From positions 124,001 through 188,000 of the forward strand of contig CAUYUJ010014206.1 in assembly GCA_963575745.1 (NCBI GenBank): a stretch of DNA of 64,000 nt. Reading direction: 5' to 3'. A program made the position numbers and the translations under genes. Source of the stretch: Prorocentrum cordatum (taxonomy: Eukaryota; Sar; Dinophyceae; Prorocentrales; Prorocentraceae). Numbering within the stretch: the first letter of the stretch is position 1; each line of letters starts with the position of its first letter. Under the pieces are notes generated by a model. That model searched no databases. It saw only the letters and a list, made by a program, of their open reading frames with translations, and had not been told where the DNA came from. Positions 56,315 to 64,000 of this stretch are shown piece after piece.

Positions 56315-57271
56315 CTAGCCCCGCAATGCTTCTGCCACTGCGTCATCAATCACTTTTGCCGTGACTGTGACTCCGACTTCTTGGAGCTTCCCTTCGGTAA
56401 GGTGTACTCGCCCCGCTTCTCCCTCTCCTCGCCACTCCCCAACCCTGACGCGCTTCATCATCAGCACGCCCCGGCGGTAGTCGACTCGCACGTCCTCCGC
56501 GGCCGCCAAGCCCACCTCGATGATGACCTTTTTGTATCTCCCCAAAGTTTTTCCCTTCAACCGATCCTCGGGACTCCTGCTGGCAGAAATCCACAAAGCC
56601 TTGTTATGGAAAGTGTGCTTCGGCTTGCCGTTCGCTTTCTGGAGATACTCGTACATATGCTTGGTGGTGTCGAAACGCACGAAACCAACGCTCCCGAATG
56701 AGTACGCGTATACCTCGTCGACGCCATCCGCGAAGCTCAACATGTTCTGTTCGATGTACTCCGTCACGACCTGTTTCTCGGAGGCCTCCGGGAAGCCTCC
56801 GATCACCGCCGTGCGAGAGAATTTGTCCTTCTCCTCGGCCGTCCGCTGCTTGTCCTGCTTATCTACGATGTTCAGCGGCACCTTCATGAGGTCTTTGATC
56901 ATCTTCTCAACGTCCGATTTCGTCAAAAACCTGTTGTTCGTGTCATGGATTTGGTCCTCGATGCTCGTCACCTTCTGCATGACTTCATCCGCCATCTCGT
57001 ACGCTAGGCCCGCCTTCAGTTTCACCTGCGCGAGCTCGGTCTTGACCTCCTGCACGTCCGTCTGGATGCTCTTCACCATGCCGACTAGCTGGTTGAGGAT
57101 CCGCCCCTGGTTGATTGCCCAGGCCGGCGGTTTCTCATCCTTATCTTGCTTCTCCTCCTCGACTTCTCCCTTCCCGCCGTCGTCATTTACCTCCTCCATC
57201 ACGGCCTCCTCACCCTTCAGGCGCTTGGGTTTGGGAGGCGGGCTGGCGACCAATGCACGCAAGGCCTCCAT
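56315..57271 (-). CDS. LINE ORF1 with coiled coil and RRM-like domain
   Basis: The frame is intact from ATG (57269-57271, MEALRALVASPPPKPKRLKG) to TAG (56315-56317), 318 residues. An acidic head (residues about 20-45) is followed by a coiled coil: ILNQLVGMVKSIQTDVQEVK, TELAQVKLKAGLAYEMADEV (about 55-110). An RRM-like fold follows from about 150: FSRTAVIGGFPE (beta 1), EYIEQNML, VYAYSFGSVGFVRFDT (beta 3 pattern), then ALWISASRSPEDR. Coiled coil plus RRM is the arrangement of ORF1 proteins in L1-like and several other LINE clades, which bind the element RNA. ORF2 begins about 20 bases after the stop, so termination-reinitiation is plausible. The open frame continues upstream of the chosen ATG into 90-bp repeat sequence, hence the internal start. 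Confidence 0.75.
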   Translation of the reverse strand: MEALRALVASPPPKPKRLKGEEAVMEEVNDDGGKGEVEEEKQDKDEKPPAWAINQGRILNQLVGMVKSIQTDVQEVKTELAQVKLKAGLAYEMADEVMQKVTSIEDQIHDTNNRFLTKSDVEKMIKDLMKVPLNIVDKQDKQRTAEEKDKFSRTAVIGGFPEASEKQVVTEYIEQNMLSFADGVDEVYAYSFGSVGFVRFDTTKHMYEYLQKANGKPKHTFHNKALWISASRSPEDRLKGKTLGRYKKVIIEVGLAAAEDVRVDYRRGVLMMKRVRVGEWRGEGEAGRVHLTEGKLQEVGVTVTAKVIDDAVAEALRG

Positions 57272-57354
57272 GAGACCAGTCGCGCTCCGGACACCCACGA
57301 AGATTGAAATTTCAACAGGCTGGAGCCCAAACGAGTACTTGAGCCCAACGAGTA

Positions 57355-58690
57355 CGAGTGCTGTGCGGGGTGGAGGAAGCGCATGCGAACACCGCAACTG
57401 GGGCCTTCGGTGGAGCTCCCTTTGGGGCCACGAAGCACTGTACTGGGTGAGGGGGAGCGCATGCGGACACCGCCGCTGGGACCGTCAGTGGATCTCCCCA
57501 TGCGGCCACGACACGCAATACTGGATGGGGAAAGCGTATGCGGACTCAGCCAGCGGGGCTTCCGATTGAGTTCCTCATGGGGCCACGGGGCGCTGTATTG
57601 GGTGGGGGAAACGCATGCGAACCATGCCGCTGAGGCCTCCGGTGGAGCCCCCATTGCGGGGCCACGAAAAGCTTTATTGGGTGGGTCAGACACATGCGGA
57701 CACCGCCAGCATGGGACAGATTTGCCAGCATGGGAGGTGGCGGAACGCGAACCATGTCAGTGAGGTTTTCGGTGGAGCTCTTGATTCAGCCACGAAGCGT
57801 GTGAGAGGTGTGCCAACATTGAAGGGGGCTTCGGTGTAGCCCCCTTTGTAGGGCCACGAAGCGTGTGAGGGTTGTGCCAAAGAAGAGAGGGTGCGGCATG
57901 CGAGCCAGGCCATTGAGGCTTTCGGTGGGGCTTCTTCGGGGGCCACGAAGCGTGTGAGAGGTGTGCCAGCGTGGAGGGGGAGCGGCATGCGAACCATGGC
58001 ACGGGGGCCTTCGGTGGAGCCCCCTTGAGTGGCCACGAAACCTGTGAGAGGTATGCCAAAGTGGAGGGGATGCGGTATGCGAACACCGCCATTGGGGCCT
58101 TCGGTGGAGCTCTCTATGGGTCATGAAGCGTTTGAGGGGTGTGCCAAACTCTGGAGGGAGGGCGGCATGTGAACATCGCCACTGATGCCTTCGGCGGAGC
58201 TCCCTACGGAGCCATGAACACCTGTGAGGGGTGTGCCAAAATGGGAGGACGGCATGCGAACCATGGCGCTGGGGCCTTCGGTGGAGCTCATTATGGGGCC
58301 ACCAAACCTGTGAGGGGTGTGCCACAGTGGCGGGGGAACGGCATGCGAACCATGCCGCAGGGTCCTTCGGTGGAGGTTCTTGTGGGCCACGTTGCCAGCG
58401 AAGGGGTGTGCCAAGTTGGAGGGAGGGCGGCATGCGAACCATAGCACTGGGGCCTTCGGTGGAGCTCACTATGGGGCCACGAAACCTGTAAGGGTTGTGC
58501 CAAAGTGGAGGGGGAGCGGCATGCGAACCATGCCACTGGTATCTTCTGTGGAGGTCCCTGTGGGGTTCACGAAACGTGTGAGGGGTGTGCCGAAGTGAGG
58601 GGTCTGACGGGAGTGCCGAACTGGTTTGGCATGCGGAGGGCAGAGGCAAGGTTGGGAGGAGCGGGAGGAGGAGGAGGAGAGGAGACTTGC
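57355..58690 (+). repeat. Composite repeat copy 8: about 14 diverged 90-bp units plus GA-rich end
   Basis: Units with GGGGCCTTCGGTGGAGCTC, GGGCCACGAAGCGTGTGAG and GCATGCGAACCATG from about 57360 to 58600, then a GGAGGAGGAGGAGAGG tract (58655-58688), the same order as copy 6. The A-tailed unique end is not visible. The left edge abuts the 5' end of the minus-strand LINE, whose first bases include a 17-18 bp tandem duplication (57321-57355). Confidence 0.75.
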
Positions 58691-59455
58691 CCCCCATCAC
58701 CCGCGTTTGCTCGCCAGCCCCAGGCGTGCGTTTGCCAATGGGCTTCGCTCGCAGGGGGTGCTCATCCTGCGTCAAATGACGGGGCGCGAAGACAATCGCG
58801 CTTCGCGCATTGCGGCCTCGGTTGGAGGATGTCGGAGAGGTGCCCTCCTTCACGGCGGGACCTCGAGGGCGCCAGGATAGCCGCGCTTCGCCGGGCGCGA
58901 TGCGCGACGCACCTTTTGGCTGAACTCACACATGTTTTGTGTTGTCGGGGGTGAGGGAGTTTCGCGGTCAGCAGCGCACAGAAGCTGGCCTCACCATGTC
59001 CTTTTGAGCCGTTTGCGACTGGCAGGCGCAACTGTTACAGGCTGGCAGAAGGTAAGCCCCCCAAAGTACGGCATGGCCTTCCCAGCCCCGTAATTGTCTT
59101 GTGCCAGGGCCGAACTTTCATTCGTTAGCCCCTGTTTGTTGCAATCGCTGGAATCCCCCCAGCGGCGGCAGTGCGGCGGCTCCGCGCCGCGTGCCCAAAT
59201 CAGGCCGTCGCGCCCTTGCCGCTGGGCGCTGAGGACGCCGCCGGCGAAGAGGCCGCCCCGCCAGCGCCGCCGCGGTCGCCGTCACGTCGCGGTCGCGGCG
59301 GGGCCCTCTCAGAGTGTTTTTGTTGTTGCCGTTCTGCGGTTGATCGTGAGTTTCTCTGTATATAGACGAGGAGATTGAGCGGGAGGCGGTGGTGCCACGG
59401 GTCAGGATGATCAGGGTAAGGATCAGGAGGGCGAGGCTCGCCTTCGTGATCCTCA
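58691..59455. other. Unassigned spacer
   Basis: About 760 bases without repeats or convincing coding sequence. Short frames with R/P-rich composition at 59100-59380 have no recognisable motif. Confidence 0.35.
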
Positions 59456-59459
59456 CCAC

Positions 59460-59625
59460 CTCATTCAACTCTCCTCGTTATTCTCGTCCTCCTCCTCCCC
59501 CTCCTCCTCCCCCTCCTCCTCCTGCTCCTCGTCGTGCTCCTCCTCCCCCCCCGTTCTTCTCCTCCGCCTCTTCCTCCTCCTCCTTCTCGTCGTCGTCCTC
59601 CTCCTGCTCCTCCTCCCGCACCTAA
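59460..59625. repeat. (CCT/TCC)n-rich tract
   Basis: CCTCCTCCTCCCCCTCCTCC and TCGTCGTCCTCC triplets upstream of the last LINE. Confidence 0.9.
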
Positions 59626-59731
59626 GCGTCTCGGCACAGGCGCTTCCCTCACTTCCACATTGAACAATGAAGCCTACCACACCTAAGACGCTTAGAATGG
59701 TTCATTCTTCTCCCACCTTGGTTTTCTTCTA

Positions 59732-62700
59732 ATGGCCTCCCGCTTCCTACTGTTCCTCAGCGGCTGGACGGCCATCAACGGTATGAACAGCCTCTCTTTC
59801 TTGCAGTATAACCCCCAGTCGGCCTCCACCTCCGATCGGCTCACCGATATCGCCGCCCAGGCCCCCAACATGGATTTCATCGGGTTGACTGGCACGGGCA
59901 GCAAGAGGCATGGGGAGGCGGTGGGTTGGAGGAGAGCGGGAGATAGGTGGATGCTGGAGGCAGGGTGGCAGAGGGGACCACTTACAAATAAGTCTGCAGG
60001 TTGTGGCATCCTGTTAGGTCCCAGGATTTCCCGCAGGTCAGTAACTCATACCTGGTGTGCTCCTCCCTCGTTAGCTGGGCGTGGAGTGGCATTGCGTGCA
60101 AGAGCGCGAAGCTATGACGTTGCGGTCGTCTGCTTATACTTTCCGCCCGTCCCCAATTACTCCAAGCAGATCACAGCCTACTACAAGACATGTGACTTGC
60201 TAATCCAGTGGGCCAGGCAGTTACCAATATGGGGCACCCACAGATGTGTTCCAGTATTATGTGCGGATGTTAACTCAGGCTTTGGACTACAACGTCGGTC
60301 AGGCAGTGATGAATGGCTTCCAGTACGTCACCCCGCCATCGGGACGGCAGTTACGCCTGTTAAACAAAAGTACTCAGCTGACGTTGTGCTGGCTATGTTA
60401 CAGGACCTTGATCTAGTTGCTGTCAACACCCACAAAGGAGCTGGACCAACCTTCTATGGGAACGCACGCAACAGCTCACAACTCGACTTTGTGTGCTTAC
60501 CGCAATGTTGCCTACCTAATGTTACGGCCGCTGGCCCACTACGAAGAATGGCACGAAGGTTACAACTAGCTTACACTGTCGACCCACGAGATCATATCCC
60601 AGTACATGTCAGAATATCGTACTCGTTAGCTGATGTTCTCTGCCTCCCGAACCAGATCCCCACTCACCAGAGGCTCGGCCTTGTCCCCACCACGCACAAG
60701 TGGAACAAGGAAGCGTTAGGGGATGCACTTCGGACTGGGGCCCAGCGAGCGGAATTTTTACAGGCAGTTGAATCACGGCTTCTTGCTGCTGAACATGACA
60801 TCGAGACTCTTCAGAGAGACGAACAGACTACGAATGCAGAATGGGGTTACTTTGTCAACATCCTTAACCAGGAAGCATCCAGGTTTTTTACTGCTACTCC
60901 AGAGTATTCTCCAGGTTATCGCGAACGGTCCCAGGAGGTCAAACAATTGCTGCAACAGAGAAGGGACATGAGGGAGCAGTTGGGGCAGCAGCAGGACGAG
61001 GAGCAGCAGCAGAACATCAAGGAGGAGCTCAGGAGGAGGAGCAGGGAGCTGAGGAGGCTACGCAGACGTTACGTTGTCCTCTGGCGTCGGGACCTCACCT
61101 CGGACTTGCTCGCAGCACGGTCTCAGAATCGGCAGGGAGAGGTCGCGAGGTTGTGTCGGCTGCTGTCGGGACGAGGAACGGGACCTCGGAAGAGGAACTA
61201 CCGTCGGGCCACCGAGCTGATGCCGACGGCGGCGGACCTCTACGCTCGCTTCCAGCTGTCTTCAGGGGAGGGAGGGATGCAGGCAGAGATAGTCGACTGG
61301 GCCCAGATGATCGATGACTACGTTTATCACCCTGATCACGGATTGGAGGCTCAGCAGTTTACTTCCCCCTGGACCCAGGAGGGCCTGGAATGGGCTCGAC
61401 AAAAATTGAAGCTGATAGGACAATACCTGCGCAGGGCTGCCAAACGAAGAACGTCGCCACCCTGGTCCCTTCCTATAGAAGTGTTCTGGATGCTGTTCCA
61501 CCCGCACCGGCGTACGTCGAGGAGGTTCCGAGGTGTAGGTTATCAGGCTCCAGACCTTGATCTGCGTGCTCTAAGGCGATTCCTGGTGATATTTGCACAT
61601 AAGATATATCGAAGTAGTCAGCCACCAGCAGTCTGGAGCTTGTCGATGGGGGTGGCCACTAATTGGAAGAGGGTCATACACGTTTTGTGCCCCTTTGGCA
61701 AAGCCTTCATCGCCACCAGCCTGGACCCAGTGCAGATCACCCAGGAACCCGAGTTCGCCCACGGTTGTGTTCCCAGGAGGCGCCGCGAGACGGCCATCAT
61801 GATCCAGCAGTCAGTTGGATGGAGGCTTAGGAGGCTAGGGATACGGCATGTCACGGAGCATAAGGACATCACGAACGCGTTCGGTAGCAGTTCTCGTGAG
61901 GCTATCCTGGAGGCCAACCAGAGCATCATGAAGGAGGGGGAGGCTAGGTTTGGGGTCCAGAGGCTGCAGTTATCCACGGTGTGTTTCTCGGGGCTGGATG
62001 GGGTTTTTTTCGCCAAGCCTACGGTTGGAGCGCTACAAGGAGATCCCTGGGTAGTTAAGGTATTCACACGAGACATAGGAGGGGTCTTCGCGCGAGCACA
62101 GCAGGATCATCATAACTCCCAGGACGAAACAGCTACGTGGTGCACGGTCAGGCTCCCAGCAGATGATGATCAGGAGATGGTTATGGACCTATCATTTCAT
62201 TCATATGTAGATGATGCCGCCAAGAAGTTACTTATTGCGGACCAGACGACAGACTTGGCGCAGGAGGTCAGCAGGCAGTCCTTGCAGTACGATGATTTGT
62301 TATCGCGACGACTGACTGAACACAACTATCAACTTAACCCAACAAAAAATGAAACAGTGCTTGCACTTTTTGGGGATCAAGCTCAGAACTGCAGAAAACA
62401 AATACGGACTGGCAATATTAGGTTAGCTGGACAACCCAAAGATTCTGCTAAGTACCTGGGTAGTATCGTTAGAGGTGATGGAGCTTTCTCTTCTGAACTG
62501 GAAAATAGGCTTAGGGCCACTGATGTTGGTTATCACAGTATGGGGAGATTCTGGTACCAGGCACGAGTCCCTTATGTTGAACGACGTGCTGTCTTCCTAT
62601 GTCGTGTCCTAGGGTCTGCGTTATCAGGCGTCGAGGCTTTCCTCCCAACGCCTGCTCAACTACAGCGATTGCAGAGCAGAGTAAATATGTATGCTAGACG

Positions 62701-63557
62701 TGCTATGCGAGGGCTGGCCACTAAGGAGCAGAACGGGCATAAGGTTTCGATCAGTAACGAAGAGGTTTGTAGGTACTGGAAGATGGCACCACTTGAGATC
62801 GAACTGCGCGCACGGCGTATCAAGTGGTATCAGCGCTGGGTTCAACAACCTGATCGTCACCTGGCAGAATGGGCAGCTTTGTTTGGCACCATGCAAATCG
62901 AGTCGCAGAGAGGAGTGCAGATCGTTGGACAGGACGAGCGTCTTACAGAAGATGCTTGCCCCTGGGCTCGTAGAGTAATATCAGATATTAACTCCCTGGC
63001 TGACTTAGGAGATGACGAATATGAACATGTACAAGAATTTGATAGCAGTCCAATGAGAATATTCCAGGACGAGAGCTTAGTCGAATGGTTCACCCAGTTT
63101 GACCCAAAGAAGTTGCGAGCTAAGTGGTTAAGTGTAGCTATCCCCCCTCCTGGATATGCTCATCCTCAGCCTCAGGAATCACGACCCGACCCGCCACAAG
63201 CAGCAGGAGATATGTTACCATGTTCAGTACCAGGATGTACTCGTTCTTTCCATACCTCCAGGCAGTTATTGGTTCACCTCAGCAGGGGGCATGAGTTCAG
63301 ATCTATCCTTGGTCTGGCAGTTACTTCTAATGTATGTTTTGTCTGCGAGAGCGTTTTCGAGAGCCGTAACTCGGTCTATAAGCACCTCATCGACTCCTTC
63401 GAAACGGGTATATGCGTCACACAAAGAAGTACGACCTTCAAACATCCAGGCCAGGACAACACTGATGAGTGCCCATTGTGTAAGGCTCAAATACTTGCTG
63501 GGGCTCCGCTGCGAGCCCACATCCGTACGCATTTTCTCCACCTCCCAGCACTCGACG
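59732..63557 (+). CDS. Intact LINE ORF2: endonuclease, reverse transcriptase, C2H2 zinc fingers
   Basis: An uninterrupted frame from ATG 59732 (upstream TAG at 59693) to the window edge, about 1,423 codons, of which about 1,270 look like LINE protein. Endonuclease: LQYNPQSASTSDRLTDIAA (residues about 26-44), NMDFIGLTGTGSKR, VLCADVNSGFG (D179, N181), SSQLDFVCLP (D252) and DPRDHIPVHV (D287-H288). A Q/E/R-rich coiled coil lies at about 410-450. Reverse transcriptase: motif A HKDITNAFGSS (D712), motif B TVGALQGDPWVVKVF, motif C FHSYVDDAAKK (Y825-D828), NYQLNPTKNETVLALF and AKYLGSIVRG. Fingers: C1164-x4-C1169-x12-H1182-x4-H1187, a partial CFVC finger, and C1247-x2-C1250-x12-H1263-x3-H1267. Codon use is AT-richer than in the other LINEs. 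All visible catalytic residues are present, so this is the best candidate for a recently active element. Confidence 0.85.
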
Positions 63558-64000
63558 ATGCCAGGAGAGGGCGCGGCAGCAGCGGCGAGGCCCAACGAGC
63601 AAGAGGCAGCAGGAGGCTCGGAGATGGCGGCAGCGCCAGACTGGATGATCATCGGCACGGCCAACAAGCGCAAGGAGCTGGACGACACCTCGGACGCCCA
63701 GGAGAACAAGAAGGGGCGGCTGGCCGAGCAGGTCAAGCGCGACGGGCTCAAGATGGGCAACTTCAAGGCGCTGCTCGCCATCCTCACGAAGCTCAGTATC
63801 ACGAACTCCAGGGAGCTCGCCGACCTCACAGGCGCCTGCTTCACGTGCTTTCTGCTCCCCGCGGGCGCCCCGCTGATCGGCATCATGCAGCAGGCGGGCA
63901 AGGCCTACGCCCAGGACTGCAAGAAGAAGGGCAAGCAGCACGGCAACGGCCCCCCGTGGCCGCACGTCTTCCTGGCTCTCCTGAAGCACTTCTGCCAGAT
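63558..64000 (+). CDS. Downstream frame after the zinc fingers (ORF3-like), cut by window edge
   Basis: In the +1 frame relative to the LINE ORF2, ATG 63558 opens MPGEGAAAAARPNEQEAAGG, then PDWMIIGTANKRKELDDTSD, ENKKGRLAEQVKRDGLKMGN, FKALLAILTKLSITNSRELA, PLIGIMQQAGKAYAQDCKKK and PPWPHVFLALLKHFCQ, running past 64000. The composition is much GC-richer than the preceding LINE, yet the protein is coherent, while the continuing LINE frame becomes R/G/Q-rich and unlike protein. A basic bipartite-like stretch (NKRKEL..NKKGR) could be nuclear-targeting. No family is named with confidence. It recalls abundant dinoflagellate proteins of unknown function and shares its position with the frame at 25302. 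Confidence 0.5.
   Translation, partial: MPGEGAAAAARPNEQEAAGGSEMAAAPDWMIIGTANKRKELDDTSDAQENKKGRLAEQVKRDGLKMGNFKALLAILTKLSITNSRELADLTGACFTCFLLPAGAPLIGIMQQAGKAYAQDCKKKGKQHGNGPPWPHVFLALLKHFCQ

Noticed and set aside
57321-57355. Possible SL relic at the 5' end of the minus-strand LINE
   Set aside because: Only GGCTCAAG (8 bases) matches exactly, and the upstream bases do not fit the leader. A local 17-18 bp duplication explains the sequence better.
63560-64000. Continuation of the LINE ORF2 frame to the window edge
   Set aside because: The frame stays open only by GC bias; residues become R/G/Q-rich while the +1 frame gives a coherent protein.

Overview
The window reads as nuclear DNA of a dinoflagellate. 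The strongest sign is a 21-nt match to the conserved core of the dinoflagellate spliced leader (SL) at 36933-36953. Other signs are the high GC, the density of degenerate minisatellites and microsatellites, multicopy protein families typical of dinoflagellates, and several decayed non-LTR retrotransposons. Species cannot be fixed from the sequence; Prorocentrum-like or Symbiodiniaceae-like genomes would fit. No rRNA, tRNA, CRISPR array or bacterial operon was recognised. There is one 100-N assembly gap (19748-19847).

Layout. 1-1900: split remnant of a dinoflagellate multicopy protein family of unknown function. 2.3-15.1 kb: five copies of a composite repeat (A-tailed unique end, GA/CT-rich microsatellite, 90-bp minisatellite, unique head), three of them joined end to end, plus large microsatellites. 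15.1-21.1 kb: mostly non-coding repeats, ending in a possible fold-back element. 21.7-26.0 kb: a decayed LINE with endonuclease, reverse transcriptase and C2H2 fingers, followed by a further reading frame. 26.3-27.1 kb: dispersed repeat family. 27.7-30.4 kb: LINE with an internal deletion. 30.8-33.5 kb: repeats and an inverted composite copy. 34.9-36.8 kb: candidate host exons. 36.9-42.9 kb: an end-to-end LINE that begins with the SL, ends in poly(A) and is flanked by a perfect 15-bp direct repeat. 43.1-44.6 kb: hairpin-forming array. 45.0-48.6 kb: a short R/S-rich gene and a split transposase-like gene. 49.5-52.6 kb: another LINE. 52.7-58.7 kb: 90-bp arrays enclosing a LINE with ORF1 and ORF2. 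59.7 kb to the end: an uninterrupted LINE ORF of more than 1,250 meaningful codons, with a further coding frame running off the right edge.

How the parts relate. The window is dominated by target-primed retrotransposition and its by-products. At least two LINE architectures coexist. One has an ORF1 with a RanBP2-like zinc finger and coiled coil, and an ORF2 with endonuclease, reverse transcriptase and RNase H. The other has endonuclease, reverse transcriptase and C-terminal C2H2 fingers. A third, with coiled-coil/RRM-like ORF1, lies at 53.3-57.3 kb. The composite 90-bp repeats carry A-tails in one orientation and may be non-autonomous retroposons built like mammalian SVA elements. Host genes are sparse and seen only as single exons. 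Very long open frames inside the 90-bp arrays and trinucleotide tracts follow from repeat lengths divisible by three and are not annotated as genes. Family assignments rest on motif recognition from memory, without a database search.
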